A DNA stretch of 64,000 bases from Pseudoxanthomonas sp. NC8 (GCA_025232375.1 CP060419.1:2045001-2109000), one strand, 5' to 3'. Counted from the first letter of the stretch, positions 15,604 through 29,556 are shown. Made by a program: numbers and translations. Notes: generated by a model not told the origin, from the sequence alone.

Positions 15604-16944
15604 CCGGCTGGCGCTGGAAAGCGCGAGCACCGACACCACCCGCGGCGCGGGCATGCGCAACATGCAGCAGCTGATCCAGCTGCGCTGGATCGCCATCGTC
15701 GGCCAGCTCGCCACGATCTTCTTCGTCCATTTCGTGCTCGACATCCACCTGCCGCTGCTGACCATGCTCAACGTGGCCGGCTACCTGGCCGCGTTCAACC
15801 TCGCCAGCCTGGTGTTCTGGCGCCCGCGCCAGGACGTGGGCGACGTGGCCCTGCTGGCGGCGCTGCTGGTCGACGTCGGCGCGCTGACCGCCCAGCTGCA
15901 CCTGAGCGGCGGCATCACCAACCCGTTCGTGTTCCTGTACCTGCTGCAGGTCGCGCTGGGCGCGGTGCTGCTGCCGCGCTGGGCCAGCTGGGTGGTGGTG
16001 GCCGCCAGCAGCCTGGGCGTGCTGGGCCTGGTCCTGTTCCCCGGCGCGATCCTGCTCACGATCGACCGCTCGCACGGCATCTCCGATCCGTACGTGCAGG
16101 GCCTGATCGCCTGCTTCCTGCTGGCCGCGGCGCTGGCGGCGGTGTTCATCGGCCGGATCGCACGGATCCTGCGCGACCGCGACGCGCGCCTGGCCGACCT
16201 GCGCCAGCAGGCCGCCGAAGAGGAACACATCGTGCGCATGGGCCTGCTCGCCTCCGGCGCGGCGCATGAACTGGGCACGCCACTGGCGACGCTGTCGGTG
16301 CTGCTGGGTGACTGGCGGCGGATGGCGCCGTTCACCGGCAACCCGGAGCTGCAGCAGGACCTGGACGAGATGCAGGCCCAGCTCGGGCGCTGCAAGTCGA
16401 TCGTCACCGGCATCCTGCTGTCGGCCGGCGATGCACGCGGCGAATCGCCGGCGCAGACCACGCTGGCGGTGTTCCTGGATGAACTGGTCAGCGAATGGAG
16501 CGCCACCCGGCCGGTGCAGACCCTGGACTACCACCGCCACCTGGACGCGGACCTGCCCATCGTGTCCGATTCGGGCCTGAAGCAGATGATCGGCAACATC
16601 CTCGACAACGCGCTGGAGGCGTCGCCCGAATGGGTCGGCCTTGAGGTCACGCGCTTCGGCGAAGAGGACGAATGCCTGCGCCTGAAGGTCAGCGATGCCG
16701 GCCCCGGGTTTACTTCCGAGACACTCGCCAACTTCGGCAAGCCCTACAATTCCAGCAAGGGACGCCCGGGCGGCGGCTGGGCCTGTTCCTTTCGCTCAAC
16801 GTCGCCCGCAGCCTCGGTGGTCGCCTGAGCGCGGCCAACCGCGTGCCGCGCGGCGCCGACGTGGTGCTGGAGCTTCCCCTGTCCGCGCTCGCCCTGCCCG
16901 GCGATGCCCCGGACCATGACCTCGATGATGCCGATGACGAATGA
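15566..16944 (+). CDS. regB: RegB/PrrB-type redox sensor histidine kinase (one frameshift)
   Basis: Six-helix membrane sensor kinase. The RegB quinone-binding heptapeptide GGITNPF is present in the third-fourth helix region (LSGGITNPFVFLYLLQVALG), and the H-box reads LLASGAAHELGTPLATLSVL, the RegB form. A cysteine in LGRCKSIVTGIL sits where RegB has its redox-active Cys265. N-box NILDNALEAS and G-boxes DAGPGF and GLGLFLSLNVARSLGG complete the kinase. The break near 16772 is CTGG for CCTGG. The ATG at 15566 overlaps the SURF1 end, and 15653 (MRNMQQLIQLRW) is an alternative. RegBA systems control terminal oxidases by quinone redox state, matching its place after cyo. Confidence 0.88.
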
Positions 16945-17479
16945 CACCGCCCCTCGCCAGCTGCTGATCGTCGAAGACGACGAGGCGTTCGCGCGCACGC
17001 TGATCCGCTCGTTCGAGCGACGCGGCTACGAAGTGCGCCATGCCGCCGGCCAGGTCGACCTGGAGGCGGTGCTGCAGGGCTTCGCTCCCGGATATGCGGT
17101 GGTCGACCTCAAGCTCGCCAGCGGCGGCTCGGGGCCTGGCCTGCGTGCAGGCGCTGCACGCTCGCGATCCGGACATGCTGATCGTGGTGCTCACCGGCTA
17201 CGCCAGCATCGCCACCGCGGTCGAGGCGATCAAGCTCGGCGCCTGCCACTACCTGGCCAAGCCGTCCAACACCGACGATATCGAGGCCGCGTTCGGCCGT
17301 GCCGAAGGCAACGCCCAGGTCGGCCTCGGCGAGCGCCCGACCTCGATCAAGACCTGGAATGGGAACGCATCCACGAGGTGCTGGCCGAGACCGGCTTCAA
17401 CGTCTCCGAGACCGCGCGTCGGCTGGGCATGCACCGGCGCACGCTGGCGCGCAAGCTGGGCAAGCAGCAGGTCAAGTGA
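16934..17479 (+). CDS. regA: RegA/PrrA-type response regulator (two frameshifts)
   Basis: Receiver domain QLLIVEDDEAFARTLIRSFE with the phosphoacceptor in YAVVDLKLASGGSGL, then LTGYASIATAVEAIKLGACH and YLAKPSNTDDIEAA. The C-terminus is a Fis-type helix-turn-helix, FNVSETARRLGMHRRTLARK, nearly the invariant RegA sequence. Breaks lie near 17137 (an extra base before CCTGG) and 17353 (ACCTGG for ACCCTGG, giving IKTLEWERIHEVL). The ATG overlaps the kinase gene. It should be the DNA-binding partner of the preceding kinase. Confidence 0.88.
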   Translation: MTNDTAPRQLLIVEDDEAFARTLIRSFERRGYEVRHAAGQVDLEAVLQGFAPGYAVVDLKLASGGSGPGLRAGAARSRSGHADRGAHRLRQHRHRGRGDQARRLPLPGQAVQHRRYRGRVRPCRRQRPGRPRRAPDLDQDLEWERIHEVLAETGFNVSETARRLGMHRRTLARKLGKQQVK

Positions 17480-17903
17480 CGCAACCCGGGGGCTGGTGTA
17501 GCTCGCCCGGGGAAAGAGGCGCAGCACCCGGAGGTCGCGGAGACGCCGGGCATGAGCCCTCCTTGCGCGAATGTCCCCCGCGCCGGCCTGCGGCCACCGC
17601 CTCTTCCTTTATTTCGCTCCAGGACGACTCATGCCCGACGATCCGGACGTGGCGTGCTGCCTGCCTGAAACGCGTTTCCCCGATGCCGCCGACCCGATCG
17701 GAACAGCCCCCGCGAATGGCGCGCTGGAAGAAGCAGGCATGCAACCCGAACTCCCCGAGCCTCGACCTGGCGTGCGGACCCCAGAAGCGAAATCAAGGAG
17801 GAGGCAGCCGCGCCAGCGGATGCCGGGGACATTCGCTGGCGGGGTCCGCATGCCGGGGCGAGGCCGCTCCGGGCGCGACACTCGTGCCTTCATCGAAACA
17901 ATG
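17480..17903. other. Long intergenic stretch with nested inverted repeats
   Basis: The 424 bp between regA and the sdh terminator hold no gene I can support. A frame from ATG 17631 lacks any recognisable feature. There are nested inverted repeats: GGCGTGCGGACCCC (17769-17782) against GGGGTCCGCATGCC (17841-17854), with one mismatch, and inside them CGCCAGCG (17811-17818) against CGCTGGCG (17834-17841). The 86-bp palindromic unit might be a small non-autonomous repeat or a structured RNA. Confidence 0.45.
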
Positions 17904-17929
17904 AAAAAGCCCGGCATTGCCGGGCCTTT
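17904..17929 (-). terminator. Rho-independent terminator of the sdh operon
   Basis: On the minus strand GCCCGGC pairs with GCCGGGC around a 3-base loop and is followed by TTTTT, 45 bases after the sdhB stop. The plus strand also has a short T-run (CCTTTC), so it may work weakly for regA. Confidence 0.85.
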
Positions 17930-17971
17930 CGATACTCGTGCCAGTGGATCGCCCCACCGGCAGCAGCTGGA

Positions 17972-18754
17972 TCAGGAACGCCGTTCCATCATCAGCTTCT
18001 TGATCTCGGCAATTGCCAATGCCGGGTTCAGGCCCTTCGGGCAGGTCCGCGCGCAGTTCATGATGGTGTGGCAGCGGTACAGCTTGAACGGATCCTCGAG
18101 GTCGTCCAGGCGCGCACCGGTGTCCTCGTCGCGCGAATCGATGATCCAGCGGTAGGCCTGCAGCAGGATCGCCGGGCCCAGGTAGCGCTCGCCGTTCCAC
18201 CAGTAGCTCGGGCAGCTGGTCGAGCAGCAGGCGCACAGGATGCACTCGTACAGGCCGTCGAGCTTCTTGCGGTCCTCCGGCGACTGCAGCCGCTCGCGGT
18301 CCGGCGGCGCCGGGGTCTGGGTGCGGATCCACGGCTTGATCGAGGCGTACTGCGCGTAGAAGTGGGTCAGGTCCGGCACCAGGTCCTTGACCACGCTCAT
18401 GTGCGGCAGCGGGTAGATCGGCACCTCGGCCTTGCCGCAGTCGCTGATCGCCTTGGTGCATGCCAGCGTGTTGGTGCCGTCGATGTTCATCGCGCACGAA
18501 CCGCAGATGCCCTCGCGGCACGAGCGGCGGAAGGTCAGGGTCGGGTCGATCTCGTTCTTGATCTTGATCAGCGCGTCCAGGACCATCGGCCCGCACGACG
18601 CCAGGTCGACCTCGTAGGTGTCGGTGCGCGGATTTGCGCTGTCGTCCGGGCTCCAGCGGTAGACCTTGAACGTGCGCGGGTTCTTCGCGCCCTTGGCCGG
18701 GAAGTGCTTGCCCTTCCTGACCGTGGAATTCTTCGGAAGACTGAACTCTGCCAT
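17972..18754 (-). CDS. sdhB: Succinate dehydrogenase iron-sulfur subunit
   Basis: Intact 260-residue subunit linking SdhA to the quinone site. The [2Fe-2S] cysteines are in [20 protein letters not shown] followed by TLAC. The [4Fe-4S]/[3Fe-4S] motifs are [17 protein letters not shown] and [30 protein letters not shown] contains the quinone-site Trp region. Last gene of DUF1674-sdhC-sdhD-sdhA-sdhB, followed by a strong terminator. Confidence 0.97.
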   Translation of the reverse strand: MAEFSLPKNSTVRKGKHFPAKGAKNPRTFKVYRWSPDDSANPRTDTYEVDLASCGPMVLDALIKIKNEIDPTLTFRRSCREGICGSCAMNIDGTNTLACTKAISDCGKAEVPIYPLPHMSVVKDLVPDLTHFYAQYASIKPWIRTQTPAPPDRERLQSPEDRKKLDGLYECILCACCSTSCPSYWWNGERYLGPAILLQAYRWIIDSRDEDTGARLDDLEDPFKLYRCHTIMNCARTCPKGLNPALAIAEIKKLMMERRS

Positions 18755-18854
18755 GGCTGATCTCGTTGGCTCAGGCGGCCCGCGGGGCGAGCGTGACGCG
18801 CGCGATGCGCGCGTCGTGGAGGTGGAAGGCTGTCGGACGTCGCATCACTCTGCC

Positions 18855-20647
18855 TCAGTACACGCGCGGCTTCGGCGGCACCACGGCCACGTCGTCGGAC
18901 AGCGTGTACATGTGCACCGGACGGTAATCGAAGCTGCAGGCGCCCTTCTCGTCCACGCTGACCAGGGTGTGCTTCTGCCAGTTGACGTCGTCCCGCTCGG
19001 GGTAATCCTCGTGCGCATGCGCGCCACGGCTCTCGTGGCGCTGCTCGGCCGAGTTGATCGTGGCCACCGCATTGAGCAGCAGGTTGTTCAGCTCGTAGGT
19101 CTCGATCAGGTCGGAGTTCCACACCAGCGAACGGTCGGAGACCTTCACGTCCTCGAAGCTGGCGAAGATGTCCTTCATCTTCTCGCAGCCCTCAGCCAGG
19201 TCTTGCTGGTGCGGAACACCGCCGCGTCGGACTGCATGGTGCGCTGCATGCGGTCGCGGATCACCGCCGTCGGCGTGTCGCCATCGGCGTTGCGCAGCTT
19301 GTCCAGGGTAGACAGCGCCTTATCGCAGGCGTCCGACGCCAGCGGCTTGTGCGGGGCGTTCTTCCTGATCGTCTCGGCGCAGCGGTTGGCCACCGCGCGA
19401 CCGAACACGACCAGGTCCAGCAGCGAGTTGGAGCCGAGGCGGTTGGCGCCGTGCACCGAGACGCAGGCCGCTTCGCCGATCGCGTACAGGCCCGGCACGA
19501 CCGCATCCGGGTTGTCGCCGACCTTGCGCACGACTTCGCCGTGGTAGTTGGTCGGGATGCCGCCCATGTTGTAGTGCACGGTCGGGATCACCGGGATCGG
19601 CTGCTTGGTCACGTCCACGCCGGCGAAGATGTGCGCGCTTTCGGCGATGCCCGGCAGCTTCTCGTTGATCACTTCCGGGCCCAGGTGGGTCAGGTCGAGC
19701 AGGATGTGGTCCTTGTGCTCGCCCACGCCGCGGCCTTCGCGCGGATCTCGATGGTCATCGAACGGCTGACCACGTCACGCGAGGCCAGGTCCTTGTAGTG
19801 CGGCGCGTAGCGCTCCATGAAGCGCTCGCCGCTGGCGTTGCGCAGGATGCCGCCTTCGCCGCGCACGCCCTCGGTGATCAGGCAGCCGGCGCCGTAGATG
19901 CCGGTCGGGTGGAACTGCACGAACTCCATGTCCTGCATCGGCAGGCCGGCGCGCATCACCAGGCCGCCGCCGTCGCCGGTGCAGGTGTGGGCGGAGGTGG
20001 CGCTGAAGTAGGCACGGCCGTAGCCGCCGGTGGCCAGCACCACGCCGTGGGCGCGGAACAGGTGCAACGAGCCTTCGGCCATGTCCAGGCGAGCACGCCG
20101 CGGCACACGCCTTCTTCGTCGAAGATCAGGTCGAGGGCGAAGTACTCGATCATGAAGCGCGCGTCGTGCGCCAGCGACTGCTGGTACAGCGTGTGCAGCA
20201 TGGCGTGGCCGGTGCGGTCGGCCGCAGCGCAGGTGCGCTGCGCCGGCGGGCCTTCGCCGAACTTGGTGGTCATGCCGCCGAACGGGCGCTGGTAGATCTT
20301 GCCTTCCCCGGTGCGCGAGAACGGCACGCCGTAGTGCTCCAGCTCGATGATCGCCGGGATCGCCTCGCGGCACATGTACTCGATCGCGTCCTTGGTCGCC
20401 CAGCCAGTCCGAACCCTTGATGGTGTCGAAGAAGTGGTAGCGCCAGTCGTCCTCGCCCATGTTGCCCAGCGCGGCGGATATGCCGCCCTGCGCGGCGACC
20501 GTGTGCGAGCGGGTCGGGAAGACCTTGGTCAGGCACACCGTCTGCAGGCCCTTCTGGGCCAAGGCCGAAGGTGGCGCGCAGGCCGGCGCCACCGGCGCCG
20601 ACGACGACCATGTCGTACTTGTGTTCGGTGATCTTGTAGGCGGACAT
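18855..20647 (-). CDS. sdhA: Succinate dehydrogenase flavoprotein subunit (several frameshifts)
   Basis: Catalytic FAD subunit oxidising succinate to fumarate. N-terminal FAD fold [20 protein letters not shown]. The flavin-attachment His lies in [20 protein letters not shown]. Substrate and catalytic segments are [40 protein letters not shown] and [16 protein letters not shown], and the C-terminal family tail is present ([28 protein letters not shown]). Breaks near 20565, 20400, 20090, 19735 and 19195, the first and last at expected CCTGG sites, are treated as sequence errors. Confidence 0.95.
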
Positions 20648-20675
20648 CGGGTCTTTATTCCTTTGCGCGCGGCGG

Positions 20676-21068
20676 TCAGCCGGCCAGCGCGATGCGGGCG
20701 ACGGCGAAGATGCTGACGAGCGCGCCAAGCACCGCGATGAACTTCACGCCGGTCTGCAGGGATGGGGCCAGCAGCGAATGGTGGATGTAGTCCTCGAGCA
20801 CGACCTGCAGGCCGAGCTGCGCGTGCCAGAACATGGCGGGTAGGAAGCCGACCAGCAGCACGGCGTTCCACGGCTTTGACACCGCGTCGGTGGCGGTCAG
20901 GTAGTCGCTGCCGATAAGGCCCAGCACGAACCAGACGAACCACAGGCCGAGGATGACCAGCGCGGTGGCGGTCAGGCGCTGGTGGATGAAGTGCTCGGTG
21001 CCGGTCTTGGCCGAACCCCAGCCGCGCACGTTCTTCAGCGGCGTGCGGAACTTGTCGCCGGTCTTCAT
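20676..21068 (-). CDS. sdhD: Succinate dehydrogenase membrane anchor subunit D
   Basis: Three-helix anchor of about 130 residues: [40 protein letters not shown] and [29 protein letters not shown] and [15 protein letters not shown] carry the conserved His/Arg and the Asp-Tyr near heme b and the quinone site. The ATG overlaps the sdhC stop (GCATGA). Confidence 0.92.
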   Translation of the reverse strand: MKTGDKFRTPLKNVRGWGSAKTGTEHFIHQRLTATALVILGLWFVWFVLGLIGSDYLTATDAVSKPWNAVLLVGFLPAMFWHAQLGLQVVLEDYIHHSLLAPSLQTGVKFIAVLGALVSIFAVARIALAG

Positions 21069-21458
21069 GCGCCACCTCCGTTCAGTGCGAAGACCCAGAT
21101 CAGCGCGGTGATGACCAAGGCTGCCCGCCACCGAAAGCCAGCTGCTGCGGATGAAGGTCGGGATGCCGTAGCCGATGGCGAAGTCCTGGACCACGTGGCG
21201 GATGCCGTTGCACAGGTGGTAGGCGAAGCTCCAGCTCCAGCCGAACAGGAAGACCTTGCCGTACCAGGCGCCGGCATGGGCGGTGAAGCAGGCCCAGGCT
21301 TCCGGGCCGAGCATCAGGGTCAGCAGGCCCGCGGCGATGACCAGTGCGCCGGCGGCCAGCACCACGCCGGTGGCGCGGTGCAGGATCGAGGTCACCATCT
21401 GGATCTGCCAGCGATACACCTGCAGGTGAGGTGACAGGGGGCGTTCGCGACTGCTCAT
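21065..21458 (-). CDS. sdhC: Succinate dehydrogenase cytochrome b556 subunit (one frameshift)
   Basis: Begins [20 protein letters not shown] followed by [14 protein letters not shown], the SdhC signature (SPHLxxY...SIxHRxTG). Helix 2-3 contains [20 protein letters not shown], whose His are heme and structural ligands. Near 21120 ACCAAGGCTG stands for ACCAGGCTG or similar. Repair gives a third helix, [16 protein letters not shown], and a TGA overlapping sdhD. Confidence 0.92.
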
Positions 21459-21516
21459 TCGCTGACTCGTTGTCTCGGCTGTGCGGCAGTGGGCCGCGTG
21501 GCTGTTGGCGCGGCGA

Positions 21517-21693
21517 TCAGAAATCGACGCAACGCCCGTTCTTTTCCCAGTCCCCGTAGCGGGTCGGCTCCGGACCCTCGCGCCCGCCGTATTCGCGCGG
21601 CATCACCTTGCCGGCGTCTGCGTCGGCGGGTGACTGCGTTCCATCGCGCTGCGCATCGGCAGGCTCGGGAACCGCGGGGCTTTGACCTATCAT
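21517..21693 (-). CDS. DUF1674 / SDHAF4-like succinate dehydrogenase assembly factor
   Basis: A 58-residue protein whose end, PREYGGREGPEPTRYGDWEK followed by NGRCVDF, is the complete DUF1674 signature (E-x-GG-x-x-GPEPTRYGDWE-x-GR-x-x-DF). Eukaryotic members (SDHAF4, Sdh8) bind the flavinated SdhA and protect it before assembly. Its place as first gene before sdhC in the same orientation supports that role here. The N-terminal half is disordered and Ala/Pro/Asp-rich. Confidence 0.85.
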   Translation of the reverse strand: MIGQSPAVPEPADAQRDGTQSPADADAGKVMPREYGGREGPEPTRYGDWEKNGRCVDF

Positions 21694-21734
21694 GGGACTC
21701 CTTGCAACGCACAAAATTTTAAGCCCCCGTTAAC

Positions 21735-22623
21735 GTGCCTGACAACCAGCCTTTCGTATCCCCCTTGAATCCAACGGGATTTCCCGCGGATTTCCTTGCG
21801 CTGGACGGCCATTCGGTGCTCGCCCTCGACGGACCGGACGCGATCGCCTTCGCCCAGGCCCAGTTCGCCAGCGACGTGGCCGCGCTGACCACGGGACAAT
21901 GGCACTGGAGCACGCTGCTGACGCCGAAAGGTCGCGTGGTCGCCGTGTTCGCGCTGTTGCGCAGCGGCGAGACCTCGCTGCGCCTTGGTGCTGCCGGACT
22001 TCAACGCGGCGGAACTGGGCGATGTGCTGCGCCGCTTCGTGTTCCGGCGCAAGGTCGTGGTCACCCCGCGCCCGGACCTGCATGTGGCCGGCGCGTTCCG
22101 CGCGGCGCCGGTACCATGGCGGCGGCCTCGCCGGCGATGAGGCGGGCGCGCTGGAACTGGACTATGGCGCTCCCGGCCTGCCGCGCACGCTGCGCCTGTC
22201 CCCGTCCAGGGCCCCGCCGATCCTGGCGCAGGGCAGGCTGGGCCGCCGCGGACCTGCGCCTGGGCCTGCCACGCCTGCCGGTGGCGCAGCGCGAACAATG
22301 GACGCCGCAGCAGCTCGGGCTGGACCGGCTGGCCGCGTTCAGCGTGAAGAAGGGCTGCTACCCGGGCCAGGAGATCGTCGCCCGTACCCACTTCCTGGGC
22401 CGGGCCAAGCGCGAATCGGCGCTGTTGCGGGTGGCCGCCACGGTCGATCCGGGCGCGGAGGTGTTGCAGTCGGACCACGCGATCGGCAGCGTGGCCAGCG
22501 TGGCCGGCACGGCGCCGCGCGCCTGGCGCTGGCGGTCCTGCCGCTGGAGCGCGACGCCGCCCCGCTCGTGGTCGATGGCGTGGAGGCGGCCTGGAACCGT
22601 TCGTGGACGGGCTGGCCCGCTGA
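21735..22623 (+). CDS. ygfZ: YgfZ/GcvT-like Fe-S cluster repair protein (several frameshifts)
   Basis: Folate-binding protein of the GcvT-like family that supports iron-sulfur enzymes. Clear segments are [80 protein letters not shown] and the family motif [20 protein letters not shown], whose Cys is essential in E. coli YgfZ. Breaks near 21990, 22115, 22240 and 22520 include CCTTGG for CCTGG. It is divergent from the sdh operon across only 41 bp (21694-21734), a fitting neighbour since SDH carries three Fe-S clusters. Confidence 0.9.
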
Positions 22624-22637
22624 TCCCGGGCGGGCAG

Positions 22638-23714
22638 TCAGGCCGCCAGCCGCACGCCGTCGCGCGGATCGAAGAAATGCAGGTGGGCCGGATCGGCCCG
22701 CAACCGCACCTGCGCGCCCGGCACGGGGTGCCTGCGGCGGCAGCCGCGACACCAGTGCCCGTCCGGCGGAATCCAGGTGCAGGAAGGCCTCGCTGCCGAT
22801 CGGCTCGACCACCTCGACGCGCGCCTGCAGCCCTTCGGCGGCCGGCAGCAGGTGCTCGGGCCGCACGCCGGGGTGACGCGCCGCCCCAGCCACGCCGGCG
22901 GCACTTCCGCGCCTGGCAGGGGCAGGTCCGTGCCCTGCCCGTGGGGACCAGGCGCAGGCCGTCGGCCGCCTGCAGTTCGCCTTCCAGCACGTTCATCGCC
23001 GGGCTGCCGAGGAAGCCGGCCACGAACAGGTTGGCGGGGCGCTCGTACAGCGCCATCGGCGTGTCGATCTGCTGGATCCGGCCGGCATCCAGCACCACGA
23101 TCCGCTGGCCTGGGGTCATCGCCTCGACCTGGTCATGGGTCACGTAGACCATGGTCGCGCCGAGCCGCTGGTGCAGGCGGGCGATTTCGGTACGGGTGGA
23201 CTGGCGCAGCTTGGCGTCCAGGTTGGACAGCGGCTCGTCGAGCAGGAACACCGCCGGTTCGCGGACCAGCGCCCGACCCAGTGCCACGCGCTGGCGCTGG
23301 CCGCCGGACATCTCGCGCGGACGCTTGCCCAGCATGCCTTCCAGCCCGAGCATCGCCGCCGCCTCGGCCACCCGCCGGTCCACGTCCGTGCGCGGCATGC
23401 CGCGCAGCTTGAGGCCAAAGTGCGGGTTCTCGGCCACGGTCATGTGCGGGTACAGCGCATAGCTCTGGAACACCATGGCGATGTCGCGGTCCTTCGGCGC
23501 GACGTCATTGACCACCCGGTCGCCGATCCGCAAGGTGCCGGAGGTGATCTCCTCCAGGCCGGCGATCATCCGCAGCAGGGTCGACTTGCCGCAGCCGGAC
23601 GGACCGACCAGCACGACCAGCTCGCCGTCGGCGACCTCGAAGGTGGCGCCATCGACGCCAACCTGGCCGTTGTCGTAGACCTTGCGTACCGCATCCAGCT
23701 GCAAACCCGCCATC
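22638..23714 (-). CDS. MalK/UgpC-type sugar ABC transporter ATPase (frameshifts near the C-terminus)
   Basis: ATP-binding subunit of a CUT1 sugar importer. [20 protein letters not shown], Walker [25 protein letters not shown] (Q-loop), signature [20 protein letters not shown], Walker [17 protein letters not shown] and H-loop [11 protein letters not shown] are intact. It ends in the regulatory region with [18 protein letters not shown] and [17 protein letters not shown]. Breaks lie near 22940, 22720 and 22870. Other family ATPases of this shared type (MsmX, UgpC) serve several importers. It is probably the missing ATPase for the malEFG-type genes at 34345-37379, which have none of their own. 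Confidence 0.88.
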
Positions 23715-24106
23715 CGGCCCTCCAGGAATACGTATGCGCCGGTTTGCCCGGACACGCGGCAGATGCCGTGCGCATGGCCGCAGATCATGGCATGCGCTCC
23801 CTGCCCCGGCGACCTCGCCGGCGCCCGACGGCCCGTGTCCGCCGCCCCGTGACGCAGCTGCGACAGGACTTGCCGGCCGCCTGGACACGCGTTGTCCACT
23901 CGCATGCCGAGGACGGACAAAGCCTCCCCGTGCGCCCCGGGATGGATCGATCGTTTCCCCGGACACCGTCCTGACCACTGGACAAGAAGTGCATAAGACA
24001 GCGATATTTCGACTCTTTGCACGCCCCCGCACGGGCCGACCTCCGGCCTTTGCAACGCCATCGTCCGCGCCTCGGACACGACCCCTCGAGAGAAGCTACA
24101 GAACCG
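23715..24106. promoter_or_regulatory. Divergent control region of the Entner-Doudoroff operon
   Basis: 392 bp between two divergent genes with no reading frame I can support. GAGAGAAGC at about 24088-24096 is a plausible ribosome binding site for zwf. AT-rich stretches (GCATAAGACAGCGATATTTC at 23992-24011) are the likely promoter area for zwf. I see no clear palindromic operator. Confidence 0.45.
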
Positions 24107-25585
<1,479 letters not shown>

Positions 25586-25587
25586 GC

Positions 25588-26580
25588 ATGCTAAGGCCTT
25601 CTGCTGATCGCCGACATCGGCGGTACCAACGCCCGATTCGCCCTCGCCGATCCACATGCCGCCGTGCCGCTGCTCGAGGAGAGCGTGCGCGAATTCGCGG
25701 TGGCCGAGTTCCCCTCGCTGGCCGAAGCCGCGCGCCACTACCTTGACCAGGTCGGCGCGCAAGCCGACTGCGGCGTGTTCGCCGTCGCCGGCCGCGTGGA
25801 TGGCGACGAGGCGCGGATCACCAACCACCCCTGGGTCATCTCGCGCACCCGCACCCGCGACATGCTTGGCTTCCAGCAGGTACACCTGCTCAACGATTTC
25901 GCCGCGCAGGCGATGGCGATCAGCCTGTACCGGCCCGAGGACCTGGTTCCGATCGGCGGTGTCGACTGGACCCCGGCCCCGATCGACCAGCCGCGCACCT
26001 ATGCCGTGCTCGGCCCCGGCACCGGGCTCGGAGTCGGCGGCCTTGGTGGTTCGCGACGGACGCTGCTACCCGCTGGAGACCGAAGGCGGGCACGTGAGCT
26101 TCCCGCCGAGCACGCCCGAGGAGATGCGCATCCTCGAGATCCTCTCCAAGCAGTTCGGGCGCGTGTCCAACGAGCGGCTGATCTGCGGACCGGGCCTTGG
26201 TCAACATCCACCGCGCGCTGTGCGAGATGGCCGGGGTCGACCCGGGCCTGCTCGAGCCGAAGGACATCACCGCCCGCGCCACCGCCGGCGACGCACTGGG
26301 CATGCGCGCGGTGGACGTCTTCTGTTCGGTGTTCGGCGCCATCGCCGGCGACCTTGGTGCTGACCCAGGCGTATGGGACGGCGTGTTCCTCACCGGCGGG
26401 CTGGTGCCGAAGATGCTCGACTCGCTCCAGCACTCGGGTTTCCGCCAGCGTTTCGAATTCAAGGGACGCTTCTCGCCGACGATGTCCAAGGTGCCTTCGC
26501 TGGCCGTGATGCATCCGCGGTGCGGCCTGCTCGGCGCCGCCGCCTATGCGGTCGACCTGCTGCGCAGGGAGGGACCATGA
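25588..26580 (+). CDS. glk: Glucokinase (several frameshifts)
   Basis: Phosphorylates glucose with ATP. Contains LLIADIGGTNARFALADPHA (phosphate-binding), HLLNDFAAQAMAISLYRPED (catalytic Asp in NDF), YAVLGPGTGLGVGGLVVRDG and YPLETEGGHVSFPP (glucose-binding Glu-His), all of the bacterial Glk family rather than ROK. Breaks at 25590-25600, 26041, 26195 and 26352 are all CCTTGG or CTAAGG for CCTGG. Its TGA overlaps the pgl ATG. The presence of glk argues that free glucose is released inside the cell or periplasm by the glycosidases encoded downstream. Confidence 0.93.
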
Positions 26581-27304
26581 AATCCGATCCTGCATCGCGC
26601 GATTCGCGGGTCGAGTGGATCGAGCACCGCGATCCGGAATCCTGGATCCACGGCATCGCCCGGGACATGGAGCGCATGCTGGCGGTGGAACTGGCCATCC
26701 GCGGCCGCGCGCGCATGCTGCTTTCCGGCGGAACGACGCCGGCACCGGCCTACGCGCAGCTGGCGGTCGCACCGCTGGACTGGTCGAAGATCACCGTCGG
26801 CCTGGTCGACGAACGCTGGCTGTCGCCGCAGGACAGCGCGAGCAACGCGCGACTGGTGCGCGAGAGCCTGCTTGAGCGCGCCGAGGTCGGCCGCTTCGAG
26901 CCGCTGGTGCGCGAAGGCCTGACCTTACCGAATCGGTGCATGCGGCCAATGTCGAGGCGCGGCACGCGGACGAAGCCTGCGTGGCCGTGCTGGGCATGGG
27001 CAACGACGGCCATACCGCCTCGCTCTTCCCCGGCTCGGCGGACCTGGACCGCGCGCTGGCCAGCGACCAGCCCTATGCCGCCATGGATGCCAGCGGCTGC
27101 CCGGTCGCCGGCGACTGGCCGCTGCGCATCACCCTGACTCCGGCCGGACTGGCGCGGACCCGCCACCGCCTGCTGCTGCTGCGCGGCGAAACCAAGCGCG
27201 AAGTGTTCCTGCGCGCGCTCGATGGCAACGACATCCGCGAACTGCCGATCCGCGCCGCACTCGGCATCGGCATCGAGCCGGTGCGCGTGCACTGGTGTGC
27301 TTGA
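26577..27304 (+). CDS. pgl: 6-Phosphogluconolactonase, DevB type (one frameshift)
   Basis: Hydrolyses 6-phosphogluconolactone to 6-phosphogluconate. Motifs: ARMLLSGGTTPAPAYAQLAV, ITVGLVDERWLSPQDSASNA and CVAVLGMGNDGHTASLFPGS, the phosphate-binding and catalytic (His) segments of the family. The break is near 26925-26930, where CTGACCTTACCGAATC is written. The frame then resumes with ESVHAANVEARHADEA. Ends TGA 27302. Confidence 0.93.
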
Positions 27305-27371
27305 GTGCGAGCATCCGGTGCGAGTCCTTCGCGCAGGCATGGCACATCGATGTGCCGGTGACCAGTGAAAT

Positions 27372-27404
27372 GCCCGGCCTTGCATGATTCCGCCGGGCCT
27401 TTCT
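27372..27404 (+). terminator. Possible terminator between pgl and edd
   Basis: GCCCGGC (27372-27378) and GCCGGGC (27392-27398) pair around a 13-base loop and are followed by CTTTCTT. The loop is long and the T-run broken, so it may only attenuate transcription into edd. Confidence 0.4.
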
Positions 27405-27443
27405 TCCCCATTCCAAGGCAATACGCCTCATAGCCACACGCCA

Positions 27444-29358
<1,915 letters not shown>

Positions 29359-29556
29359 TCGGCGATTCCGTGGAGTCGTCGCGCTGACGCGGCGGCTCCG
29401 CGCCCGACCAGGCGATACGTCCGCGGCGCGCGACGCGCCTGCAGGACGTCCAGGCGACATCACCGTGCAATCGATGCATCGGCAACCGACGCATTGGCCG
29501 CATCGCGCAGGCGCTAGAATTGCGCCAGATCCCGCATCCCGGAGCCACAGTCCCCC

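Noticed and set aside
14570..16540. 656-codon open frame on the - strand
   Set aside because: It is antisense to cyoD, SURF1 and regB. The product is Arg/Gln/His-rich and has no recognisable feature.
17571..18155. 194-codon open frame on the + strand after regA
   Set aside because: It runs through the sdh terminator into antisense sdhB and has no domain or good ribosome binding site.
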